From: Cylindrobasidium torrendii FP15055 ss-10
Lineage: Eukaryota; Basidiomycota; Agaricomycetes; Agaricales; Physalacriaceae
Length of the DNA stretch: 64,000 nucleotides
Assembly: GCA_000934385.1 (NCBI GenBank)
Contig: KN880542.1
Location: 1-64,000, forward strand
Reading direction: 5' to 3'
Part shown: positions 1-10,231 of the stretch, one piece after another
Position numbering within the stretch: the stretch's first letter is position 1
Layout: the number at the start of each line of letters is the position of its first letter
Position numbers and translations under genes: made by a program
The notes under the pieces: generated by a model
Database searches by the model: none
The model's input: only the letters and a program-made list of their open reading frames with translations
Told to the model about the DNA's origin: nothing

Positions 1-427
1 ACAGAGTTTGCCACCTCGTGACGTGACATCATTCTCGCCCAAAGCAGCACAACGACAGCGCCGCGGGCGCACTGCACTTCGGTGACCTAAACAAAAACAG
101 CCATATCGTAGAGGAGATCAATGTGCACGGCCTCGTATTTTTAAACAACTTTTAAGTCCAACATTGAGAGTGCCCTATCGTAAATGGCATTGTAGGCCAT
201 ACCCCAGCACGATCACTAATCTTACCCAACGATTTTATATGTATTCTCAATAGAGCTCTCTCAATATTAGCCTAAAATGTCATCAAAAAATATCAGGTTG
301 TGTACATACACCTTCTCTACAATCTGGCTGTTTTTGTTTCGGTTGCCAAAGTGCAGTGCGCCCGCGGTGCTGTCGTTGAGCTGCTTTGGGCGAGAATGAT
401 GTCACGTCACGAGGTGGCAAACTCTGT
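1..427. repeat. Fold-back inverted repeat, arms of about 130 bp
   Basis: Bases 1-135 and 295-427 are near-perfect reverse complements of each other, separated by about 160 bp of AT-rich sequence. The arms start with ACAGAGTTTGCCACCTCGTG on the plus strand at 1 and on the minus strand at 427, with only scattered mismatches. The left arm begins at the first base of the window, so the repeat may extend further left. The structure fits a non-autonomous element or a fold-back transposon remnant. No transposase is visible and no target-site duplication can be judged because one end is outside the window. Confidence 0.85.
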
Positions 428-436
428 ATGCGAGCT

Positions 437-500
437 ATCATACATACCGTGGAACTTCCACCACGTAAATGAAGCCTACAAAGTACCACATCTGGAAACT
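437..500 (+). repeat. Left member of a 65 bp inverted repeat pair
   Basis: Sequence starting TACATACCGTGGAACTTCCA recurs in reverse complement at about 4978-5043, both copies pointing inward. The two share some 55 of 65 bases including AAAGTACCACATCTGG. Together they bracket 4.5 kb that holds the peroxygenase gene and its broken copy. They could be terminal repeats of a composite element or just two copies of a dispersed repeat; flanks show no clear target duplication. Confidence 0.75.
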
Positions 501-514
501 AGCACTGTGGAATC

Positions 515-640
515 GATCGAGGGTGAATTTCATCCTGTGTTAGGAGGAAAAGACGGCATCATCCCGCGTTGGGATGATTTTCGGATGATTCAGATCATCC
601 GAAAATTGGGATGATTCTGGCGGGATGATTTTCGTCCTGT
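515..640. repeat. ATCATCC-rich degenerate repeat, copy 1
   Basis: The stretch contains GGTGAATTTCATCC, several ATCATCC/GGATGAT units and GGGATGATTTTCGTCCT. It includes a perfect 12 bp stem (TTTTCGGATGAT, 4-base loop, ATCATCCGAAAA). The same words in the same order occur at 2310-2490, so this is a dispersed degenerate element rather than low-complexity noise. No coding potential. Confidence 0.6.
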
Positions 641-2309
641 AAGGGGATCAAAAGGCACCAGCGACAAATAAGGTAGCAAGGCCTCTGTCGATAAAAGCTC
701 GTTCACGCATATGCGGCAGCCTTACCCTGAGAGGCAGACACTCGGATTATTATGATGAAAATTACAGAATGTGTACCGTATCATAATGGTATCTGCTTCG
801 ATGTCTTAGTACGCGCTAGGCTACTGCTCCGTCTCTGAAGCTCCTGCTCACTGTACACCAGTCCAATGAAACAGTGAGGCATAGTTCTGCTCACAAGATG
901 AGTAGAGCCTTTGCAGGAGGCCATTGAGCCGGTATTGAGAGCTTCAAGTCACAAAGCCTCGCTGGAAATACACGTACACTGAATCAACATCTCAAGCTCT
1001 GCCGTCCGAGTCTGTGTCCTCACGGATTATCTTTTCATCTGAAAACCTCAACAAGTGCAAGACAAGGTATCTGTCAAGACATGAGCAACGACCGAGCACA
1101 CTTACACTTCTTTTGAATCTTTTCTAAACAAATGAGGCTCGGCAGCAAGGGTGCTGAGGCATGTGAGTTCGGAAAAGATGAAGAGCTTAGAGAAGAGACG
1201 GACAAATCATCGCCGCTGGAGTTGTGACCCGGGACAGACGTGAGCTTTTTCGCCGTGTACTAGCTTTATCCGCGGGTTAGCGCGATGAGGTCGTCACCGC
1301 GAGGTAAAGCTTAGAGGGCTGCAGTTTGCGGCATGAAGAGAGTACCGTTCTCGGTACGCACACAACAACCTAGTCTCAGTGCAGAGACATCGAACCTACA
1401 GTGCTCAGCGCAAGCAGCTGTCCAACCCCAGTCGAAATGAATCTAACCTAACCTAACCCTGTCTAAATCGATTCCGAAATCCGTATTATTTGCATCAGTG
1501 ACAGTCCCGGAATAGAAGATGTGGGCACAAAATTGTTCATGTTGGCCTTTGGGCAAACAAGGTACCAGGCATCGTCTTTCCCCATCGGGGAGATTAAAGG
1601 GAAACGGATTGCTTTCGCGGCTGAGTCTCGACAAACGCAGAGTCATGCTCCGGCGGATCTCGTTGAATACTTAAAAGCCACAGGATCGGCCACGGACTCT
1701 ACGCTCTACTACTTGTTCTCCCATAGGTTAGACGCTGAGGCCGATCATTGAGCCCAGGGTAAGAAGCTACATACCATACTCAAGCACAGTATGTATAACT
1801 GACCATCTGGTTTCCAGACTCGGACGCGATTGTACAGCTCGAAATCCTGGCTGCCAAATGGTAAGGACACCGCAGTCAAAGGTCCGCTTTGTCTCGTTTC
1901 CCATTGACTTAATCAACTGACTTTTCTTAGCCGAAGTTTTCGAATCGGCCAGAGCGACACTACTGGAATTTGGCGCGGTCGCGTCTGGTGATCGGGCTAG
2001 CCTCGCGGCGACTTACATGGATAATAGGGTTACAATGGCCGGAAATGGGAAAATTGATTGTGACGCGGAGTGACACCGAGCGTTAGCCAGAAAATTGTAC
2101 ATATGTATATTTAGTAGCTTTTATAATACAATACCGATAATCAACATTTTCGAATCTCAATTGCCATATTTAGTGCCAAATTTACTTCCTTTTCCGAAAT
2201 TGTTTTGGGACAGCGATCAAAAAGGCGGCTTGCGCCTCATTGATCAATGGTTTCAGTAGAGCCAAGAGCAACCTTGATATGGTCATAGAAACCGGATGTA
2301 AATACTCCT
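641..2309. other. No recognisable gene; repeat-rich spacer
   Basis: Open frames here are short and mostly use non-ATG starts. None has a recognisable domain or plausible intron chain. A short run CTAACCTAACCTAACCCTG near 1443-1461 resembles telomere repeats but is too short to be one. I see no tRNA or other RNA gene. Confidence 0.5.
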
Positions 2310-2490
2310 CTGTCTGGAATAAAATCATCCTAAGCGCGCCGGACAAAAAGTTCACTTTTTGGGTGAATTTCATCCAAACGTCGCCGGTAGATAATCCTCC
2401 TTTAATCATCCTCACGTCGGACAAAAATCATCCACTTCGCGGTCGATTTCACTGGATGATTTTCTTCCTCGATCGGTTCCACAGAGTAGG
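2310..2490. repeat. ATCATCC-rich degenerate repeat, copy 2
   Basis: Shares GGTGAATTTCATCC and GGATGATTTTC[GT]TCCT with the copy at 515-640, with further ATCATCC units between. Much of the interior differs, so the family is old or tolerant of change. It lies 160 bp downstream of the peroxygenase stop codon. Confidence 0.55.
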
Positions 2491-2646
2491 AAAACCTCCT
2501 CGGGGAACACATTGACGCACTCAGATCAGCGCTCGAAAATTCGTTCGGATATGAAGCAATGTATCAAAATAGTCCAAGTTGGTGAAGTTAAGACGCAATG
2601 CTCTCGAAATATATAGTATGTATACGGATTGATCCAATGAATGCCG

Positions 2647-3666
2647 TTAGATAATACCCACGATATCAAGGTCATCGCGCGGGCTCGTCCTCACCCAAGC
2701 ACATTGTCCTTCGATAGGTCCCGGCCAGTCAGACGCCTCGGAAACCTTCTGCTGCAGGGCACCAAGGCGTTCAATTGTGATTGGGATGGGGGAGCGCTGC
2801 CATCCCTCCTCTCTCGGGAGTCGTTCCTCGCGGAACAAAATGTTCACGAATCTAATGATATTTCCAGTGAGCATATTTCGAGACTTTGCAGCCTTAAACA
2901 TACTCTTTGGGAGCCTCGCCGGCCGTGACATTGCCCATCACGCTGAGGTAGAGCGCACTCTCACCAGAACGCATAGTGAGCTCGTTGAAAGTGTTGTGCG
3001 TCTCGTTGTTATCACGAAGGGATTGTTCAAGACGCAGGTGCTGAACTTCGGCTGCGGAAGTGATGTTGTAGTAGTCGACACCAGGGTTCGAATTCGCGAG
3101 TGTCGAGAAGATGTCTTCGTTGAATTGCCAGTTACTGCCGAGCGCCTCATCCATGCGGGACAAGGAGGCATCGTGTTCAATGGTGCCGTGACTAGCGAGG
3201 GGTCAGTCAAGGCCAGAAGACAGAGTATGGTTTGGCATACAGGCGAACGTCTTCAAGACTGAACGCGTCGTATGCGTAGGTCGAAGTCAAGAGACTGATT
3301 CTGGCAGCGAGTACAAGAGCTTCGGGCTGGACGTTGAAACCCTCTGTTGACGCTCCCGTCAGATGTCAGCCCTAATAAGGAAGCCATGGTACTCACCGCG
3401 AGCAGCGTCCAATACAATAGGGATTGTTATGTTCTTGCCATCACGGGGAAGATAACCATGATTTGCAAGACTACAAAAACGACACCGTTAAAATGGAAAA
3501 TAAATGGATTGTGATTGGGGACTCACGTATTCAGGCCTGGGCAAGGACTACGGACGTCGCCGTCGCCAGGAGCTTTGAAATCATGGTTATCATCGCCTTG
3601 AGGGAACGCAAGTGCGCTCGGAAGAAGAAGAAGAGAAGTAGCGAAGACAAAGGAGAAGCTCAGCAT
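2647..3666 (-). CDS. Heme-thiolate peroxygenase (unspecific peroxygenase / family 2 peroxidase)
   Basis: Secreted enzyme expected to use H2O2 to oxygenate or halogenate organic substrates at a cysteine-ligated heme. Five exons join cleanly (3666-3527, 3470-3397, 3343-3241, 3191-2904, 2851-2647), every intron GT-AG and about 50 nt, giving 269 residues, usual for a short-form member. A signal peptide ends near ALA at residue 20. The heme-ligand motif PCPGLNT falls at residues 41-47, followed across intron 1 by LANHGYLPRDG. EHD occurs in HGTIEHDASLSR; a Glu in SGESAL lies where the family's catalytic acid sits (inferred). The C-terminus carries the family signature REERLPREEGWQRS...PIT. A TATA-like box lies 79 nt upstream. 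A decayed inverted copy of the 3' half lies at 4705-4948. All key residues are present, so it looks functional. Confidence 0.93.
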
Positions 3667-3744
3667 TATAGAAGAGTGCAGTAGTAGAAGGAGAGATGCT
3701 GAGAGCGAAAATTAGATGCAGCACCAACAGACTGGTGTTTGACG

Positions 3745-3752
3745 CTTATATA
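3745..3752 (-). promoter_or_regulatory. TATA-like box of the peroxygenase gene
   Basis: TATATAAG read on the minus strand, 79 nt before the ATG at 3666, followed by a pyrimidine-rich leader. Position and sequence fit a fungal core promoter. Confidence 0.6.
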
Positions 3753-3759
3753 GGACTGG

Positions 3760-4700
3760 AACTGTCGCCCGGAGACATGGGTAGCGCAATCCGCGGTCCG
3801 CTACTGGACGGACCAACAGACAGCAGGCTGTGGAGATTACTTTGTCAAACGGATGGGCGGTGCGCAAATGTTCGTTGACTTGTCGGGTGTACTGTCCGGA
3901 TTGCTGCAGCACTCCTATGCGAGGTCCGACAACCCCGGACACTTTGTGCCGGCAAAGGATTATGGTGTACCAGATTACTTAGGCTCACCGTTGTTTCTCT
4001 ATCGTCGAGTAGTCTTCAATCTAGATACTCGAAATCCGAGGACTGAGCCGCTGAGTTTGTGCTGTAATGAGACAATTATACGAGTTTCGGCTCTGTGCTC
4101 GTGATCTTTACACGCATTCGCCCATGAAGAGCGTCCATTGATTTTTCAAAGCCAAATCTTTTAGCGATGGATATATTAGGATCTTCACTGAACCTTCTCT
4201 TCTAAATTCGGAAGTCCCATGACCGTGCAGGCTTAGTCACAAGCACGCGGAGTTACGAGGCGTTGGCCTATCACACGGACCATAGATTATGGTAGACTCC
4301 GGAACACTCGCTTCACAGTGTCGACAGGCGTGAGCAGATGAAGACCAGGAGCATCGGATTCGCGGTAGTAATTCTTTGAAAGGGAATCCGCCGATGTCAT
4401 GTGACTATGCTATTCTTGCGGGCGCTACTGGGGCGCTATGTGATACTCCATTTCTCAGAAACGATCCATTCACGATACACAGCGCGCGCGAGGTAGTGGC
4501 GGCGCCCGTTCCCAATCGGCCGATGAATGTCATGCAAATGACACAAAAGCACAATCGTGCTAAACACGAGTATGTAGGTCGACGTGACGCCGTACTTATG
4601 TCAAATACGCGCCGCCGTTGTGCATTTGAATAAACACTGGCAGTAAACCACGCAGGCTGCTCAAAATAATCGATAAAGGGTCGTCGCCACCAGCTAGGTA
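3760..4700. other. No recognisable gene
   Basis: Upstream flank of the peroxygenase gene. Open frames are short and have no recognisable motifs. Nothing else supported. Confidence 0.5.
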
Positions 4701-4704
4701 GAAC

Positions 4705-4948
4705 GACGTCAAATAAGCGAGGTTGTTTGCGTCTTGAATAGTCCATGACTCCATGCGTGATAACGAGACGCACAACTCTTTCAACAAGCTCACTATGCTT
4801 TCCAGCGAGAGTGCCCTTGGTTCCTCAGCGTAATGGGAAATGTCGCGGCCGGCAAGGCTCCCACAGAGCATGTTCAATGCCGCAAAGTCTTGAAAGACAC
4901 TAACTGGAAATGTCATTATATTCGTGAACATCTTGTTCCACGAGGATG
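4705..4948 (+). pseudogene. Decayed partial copy of the peroxygenase gene
   Basis: The plus strand matches the coding strand of the gene at 2647-3666 from the middle of its exon 4, through intron 4, into exon 5. Shared blocks include GAGACGCACAAC, TTTCAAC.AGCTCACTATG and TTCGTGAACAT.TTGTTCC. Intron 4 is still recognisable but both splice sites are lost (GTATGT is GCATGT; the acceptor ATTAG is ATTAT). Frame breaks and stops interrupt the coding part. The 5' half, with the heme cysteine, is absent. Orientation is opposite to the intact gene, so the copy arose by inverted duplication at DNA level and still holds the intron. Confidence 0.85.
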
Positions 4949-4977
4949 CATTGAAGACTGCCCCTCTAGGGCTTCCT

Positions 4978-5043
4978 AGTTTCCAGATGTGGTACTTTGT
5001 GGGTATCATATACGTGGTGGAAGTTCCACGGTATGTACACACA
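4978..5043 (-). repeat. Right member of a 65 bp inverted repeat pair
   Basis: Reverse complement of the block at 437-500. It begins 30 bp after the peroxygenase pseudogene ends, and this close spacing suggests the pseudogene and the repeat travelled together. Confidence 0.75.
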
Positions 5044-5308
5044 TCCAGCAGATGCATGGTTGACGCTGTTTAGCGCCCTAAGGAAGCCCCTCAGCGAATG
5101 TTCATTCAGTGCCGCCTCAGAGATGAACTTACCAACTTGATGCCCCAGTCCTCACGTTCAAGTATCTTTCCTTTGTTGTCGCCAGAAAAGTGCCACGCCG
5201 CCTCGCCATGCCACCCCATATCACTGACTACGCGAGGGAGAAGTTTGCTCACGGTGATCACGTCTCTGTGATCAGTTTGCGAGCATCCTACACGGCTCTT
5301 CTCCTACC

Positions 5309-5485
5309 ATGACCACACAAGTCACCGACCAACTCGCAGCCCTCCAACTCGAAAAGAAGAAACCGAAAATCAAGGGTACAATTAGCAATCGGAGGATGGG
5401 CTCTCCCTGTCGACAAGTTGAACACGGTGCGCCGACAAATGTTGTATTTTCATTATCTTGCTCAACTTCTACCAGTGGCTGAAGC
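5309..5485 (+). CDS. Short open frame of uncertain status
   Basis: ATG in a good context (ACCATGA) opens a 58-codon frame starting MTTQVTDQLAALQLEKKKPK, which reads like an ordinary N-terminus. It then loses any coding character and stops. It may be the first exon of a broken gene, or chance. No domain is recognisable. Confidence 0.2.
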
Positions 5486-5767
5486 TGTCTATCATGCGCA
5501 ATGAACAACCATTTCGCACGCTCCCAAAAAATGGATAGCGAAAATAGCTAAATATCGCGAAACTAATACGCTCTATTCACCAGGATTTAGCTAACTACAA
5601 GCTCCATTCGAAGTACTATGCATCTGTATTGTACGTTTACGTTGAGCAATTGCTCTTATTCTAGGTGCTAAATGTCAGGATACTCTCCCTTATTCTCAAC
5701 TTCACACTCCTGTCAGCTACCCATTCGAACCGCAAATACTTGAATGTGTCGGGTATAGACATATTTC

Positions 5768-8700
5768 CTAATAGAAACTTAGCGCCATCCAATTTCTTGC
5801 AAAAGAACCTATCATACCTTGATCACCAACACTAAACGACAAGGTCTTGTAGGGCTCATTACCCCCATGCCCCTGCCTCGGCGGCGCTCCCGGATAAAAG
5901 AAATTCGAGAAGCTCGAGCCGACCTTCCACACCACCACCTCGCTTTCATCCAAACTCAACGTAACCAGACGCCGCCCATCTGGCGAGAAACTGCAGGCAT
6001 CAAGCCGCTTGCTATGCCTCTCCAGCACATACAGCCGTATCGCTGTCTTTAAATCATACATGATTACGGCACCCTCGCCTGTGCCAACAGCCAGTCGCTG
6101 TGTCCCACCATGAAAGTCCGCACTAGGGAATGTCTTCACGACGTGCCCGATAATTTCCGTCGCTGCATCCAAAACTGCATCTCTGTTTGCCGTCGCATTG
6201 GGGTCAAGGCTTCGCACGACCGCTTCCATGAGCTTTGTCAAATTCGGGTACAGGACAAGTGGGCGTTTTCGGATGAGGAAGGCGACAATTTGCATTACGC
6301 TGCGTCGTTGCTCGAGACTCGCCGGGTTGAGGATATCTAGCCCCAACGTCGTCATAAAGAGTGGTGTGTTCTCTGTAGCAATATGAAGGACCGCTAGACG
6401 CGCTTGAGCACCGACGTTGTGAGCCGTAATTGCATCCTTCTTCGTCGAGGTGGCCAGTGAGAAGAGCGAGCGCAGAATTTCCATCGAGTCGATGTAGTGC
6501 TGCCAGACATGGAACCCACGAGAGCACAGGTCTACCGCCAGTATTTGAGCCACCGGACTCGTGTCATGTAAGTACATCTGTATGGACTTGGATACGTCCG
6601 TGAGCGTACTGAAGGCCGTTAGCGAAACATCGCATGTAGAGAACAAGAAAGGCCTACTTCGTGGAAAACAAGCTATACTTTTCGGCGGCCAAAGATCCAC
6701 AGATGAACAAAGCCAAAGCGGCGGCAGGCGACTCTCGGTCAGCTGTAGGTTGCAAACATGGTACTGTAAGGGAATGAGCAAGGTTACAACAGCAAACGCC
6801 AGCAAACGTACAGCGATGTTGCCATTGTTCTGTAACTGCCATCGCAATCTCATCCTCTAATCTTATTACTCTGGCATCAAACACCGTCCTCACGGCTGTC
6901 CTCGTCTCCGATGAGCCCTCGAACCACATTCGTCCCAGATACGCTAAGCTTGGAGCACAGAACCTCTCCCACACCGCCCCAGCCACTGTGGTAACGTAGA
7001 ACGACACCACAGTATTCGCATAATCCGACAACTCCTCGAATAGACCTAGCGCTCGAAGTGCAACGACGATTGCGACAAGCCTCAATGCCGAAAAGTCTTC
7101 AGAAATGCTCCAGAAATCCACAGGACTTTCCGCTTGGTACGCCGTCACAAAGTCTTCACTGCGCTCATCTTTAGTATTTGTGCTTGAGGATGATGGCGGG
7201 AAATGTACCTCATGAAACCAACGCTCATCTTGGGCGAATAAGAGACGCCTAGATCCTCTCTGCACACATCATCAATCCCCGCATCCAAGCCCGGCGTCAA
7301 TAATATCGCCAGTAAGGTCTGAATCCTCGCTCTCATTCCAAGAATGACCCTTGTCTCGTCCCGGCTAGTACTGATGCCCTTCATCACATGCACTGCGTCC
7401 GTAATGAACGTTTGTAGGTCGAATAGCATCTTTGAGGCTGGAGACAATCGTGAGCAGTTTGCAGACTAGCGAAGGGCGGACGCACCCCCAAGCACGGACT
7501 GGCCACCCCATCGTCTAAGGACACCTCGAGGCAAGCATTGTTCATTATTCACATGCACTTCCATCCACCCACTCTGCTTGGCCACCTCGTTCGCCTTGTC
7601 CACACTCATCGAACGCCGGAACTCACGAGTCTTGATGTCCCAGAGCCTCGCCTTGCCGTTTGCGTATACAAGCAGCAGGTTGTCCTCCCCGACACAGACA
7701 CGCACAAGCGGAAACGCTGAGCCCGGAACGAGACACAAACTGAGCAACATCAGTAACATGAACATCTCTTTGGGGAGAGTAGCGTACAATTGGAAGCCGT
7801 CCACAGCAACGATAGCAATAGTGCCGTCTTGGGAGATACAGAGGGCACATCCTCGAAGCGTCCCAACCTTCAAGTCATCGAACTGCAGGACTCGCGCCAG
7901 CGGAGTGATAAACATGACCCAGCGAGCAACAAGCGTGAGTGTCCTGAGAAACGATTAGTGAGATGAGTAGGAAAGTGAAGGTAAATCATACTCTGAGTCC
8001 CAGAACGCGATAGACCCATCCATCCCACCGCCAACGATGACATACTCCTTTGTGCGCTCATTCTGTACAACATGAAGCCCTATAACACCTCCGTTGAGCG
8101 GAATATCACTGCACTTGGAGGTCACAGTAGAGTGGACAAGGTCAGGCAAAGATGCGGCCCGTAGATAACCGTCACCTGCGGGTTTGTTCAATCAAGTCGA
8201 GCCTAGCAAGGAGTAGGATAGACCCACCGTATCCTCGGACAATCGAACCGAAGCTAAAGGGCAGAATGGAGGTGACTTTCTCGCCCTTCGAAGTGAATGC
8301 ACGAATAGGTTTGACCTCCTTGTGGGTCCCAACTTCATCAGCTGTAACATGCGCTACCTCCTTGCTGACATGCACAAGGGATGTTGAAGATGCCAGCGAC
8401 ATGACTTCCGTAGGTCCAGTGTCAAGCGTTCTGATTAACCTGTCACATGTTAGCTAAAGCATTATGACACAGTTGGGGTGGACGTACGTTGGATGCTGCA
8501 CGCCCTGTTCTCGCGGGAATTCGAAGACCAAAGCCTTGTCAAATGAAATAACAGCAAACACTTCGTGCGTGGTCCATTCTACTCGTTCGACGCCTAACAC
8601 TGGTTGGACGAACAGTGTGATTAGAGAATTGTCGTACCAGTCGAATGCCGCTATGGAAGACTCTGTCCAGCATACAACACGCGTCTTGAGGTTCGTTCGC

Positions 8701-10041
8701 AATTTGAACCCTAGGATAGGAGAGTCGGTATTCAGGACGCCTAGATCCAGCGCCTCGTCCAGTACCAGTGCGTCAGCGGGCGTATGGTCGACCGGGGCTA
8801 CAGTGTCCAATGCTTCATACTTGCTGCTCTTGAAGGCATTTGACAGTGTTGCCAAACCCAAATGATGCGCATCATGCTTGGTCGGAATTTCAAAAGGCTG
8901 GACAAGAGTTTGTTCTGGACGAACGATGGGTGCGACATGAAGGTGCTTGTCCCAGGAGAGGTATGCGAGATATGGGGGACCTGAACTTGAGGGTCGTCAC
9001 TTTGACCCGAAAATACATGCGGCACCAGGACTCACCATCATCCAGAGTGAGTGTGGTAAAGTCTCCGGGGATGTGCCAGTCGGCTACGGGATGCAGTCTG
9101 GCGGTGGTAGAGCTTGAGGCGTTGCGGGATGTGTATTCCATTGCTACAACGCGGGACGAGTGGACAGTGCCATCGTGGTCTGCGTCACGAGCACCGTCCT
9201 GGCAGGAAAACACCAATAGGAATAGGGTGTTGTCCACCGCGAACGTCCCGAGGCTTTGCCATGTCCATGGATCCTGGTCACGCTTTGGCGTCTTGTCATT
9301 GGGCACTTGTGCGGAAGCAAGGCATTGACCGTCAGAGGATAGAATTGCCACAAGGCCGGATGCGTATAGGACCGCGTACGTTGAGTCTTGGAGGGTGTGG
9401 ATTGCAACTACAGATGGCAGATCTCCTGGGCCGAGTGGTGGGAGCACACATGCCTCGAAGCCGAGGTTCTGTGAAATAGATGGTGATAGTGGGGAACTCG
9501 GTAGTGCGTTAGGGCGCGGGGTAGGGGGTCGTGTGTTCGTCGCCGACAGCAGCGAGCCAAATGTCTTCTCCTTTGGTTTTCTCGGCTTTTCTGCAGGCTG
9601 CGTGCTTGCTAGGGCAGCATCGATGGAGCTTCTGTCTCTGGACCGCCTCCCCTTCAGCATGTCTTTCAGCTTGTCCGGTTCCTCGTCATAGTCAACGTAG
9701 TTCTTGGGTGCTTCAACTTGTTCCTTCGTGATTCCAGACACAATTCGCGACCGGGAAGCAACAACAAAAGGCGCGATGGTGGACGAAGTGCCACTGGAAG
9801 GGGATATCGAGCGCGATGTTGCACGGGATGTGGCCGAAAGCGGGCTGACTGGACGAGACGGTGTGGGGGTTGGAATGTCCAGTGTTAGATTGGTGACAGG
9901 TGGGGCCGCGGGAGCTTCGTGCTGAATGATAATGGAACCATCTTCATATCCAATTGCGACTGATGAGTTTCCTGACGCAACAGCGGTTGCTCGTGGCCGA
10001 GAGGAAGCAGGAATCGCGTTCGTGAACGCGAGCGGAAGCAT
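5768..10041 (-). CDS. WDR7 / rabconnectin-3 beta-like WD40 protein
   Basis: Large multi-exon protein expected to partner a rabconnectin-3 alpha (Rav1/DMX-type) subunit in regulating V-ATPase assembly on endomembranes. The C-terminal third carries the WDR7 pattern: a helical stretch with AVDLCSRGFHVWQHYI, then the WD blade HGGTQRLAVGTGEGAV followed by YDLKTAIRLYVL and CSFSPDGRRLVT ending in VVVWKV. The N-terminal half has WD-like segments (VAIGYEDGSIII, VGGGMDGSIAFWD, VYANGKARLWD) and a Ser/Pro-rich linker of about 120 residues. I count some eight exons; the first runs from ATG 10041 to about 9037, then splices to an exon beginning PPYLAYLSWDK. The minus-strand leader has a short upstream ATG-TGA frame. 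WD40 alone would be weak; the combined helical and C-terminal pattern makes WDR7 the best call. Confidence 0.82.
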
Positions 10042-10231
10042 CAGAGCAGCATTTCGGATCTCGGACCGGTTTGTCGCTTCATTTCGATTCTACAAACTGC
10101 GCTAGCATGTGCAATCGCTTGCAACTTCTAACGAATCTCCATCATCACAGAAGATTTAAGGTCTTCTTATTTTCTCGCCAATCCGTAATGGAATAGACAT
10201 CACAGTAATCAGTTGTGCCAAGTCCAATCGA

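Noticed and set aside
1438..1462. Telomere-like CTAACCTAACCTAACCC
   Set aside because: Only three units with irregular spacing (TTAGG rather than TTAGGG), inside the sequence and not at an end. Too short to be an interstitial telomere.
2777..3262. Plus-strand open frame whose protein resembles one read on the minus strand at 4596-5057
   Set aside because: The similarity is real at DNA level but is the antisense of the peroxygenase gene and of its inverted pseudogene. Neither antisense frame is a gene.
4405..4773. 122-codon minus-strand frame
   Set aside because: No motif, overlaps the pseudogene edge, no supporting splice or promoter pattern.
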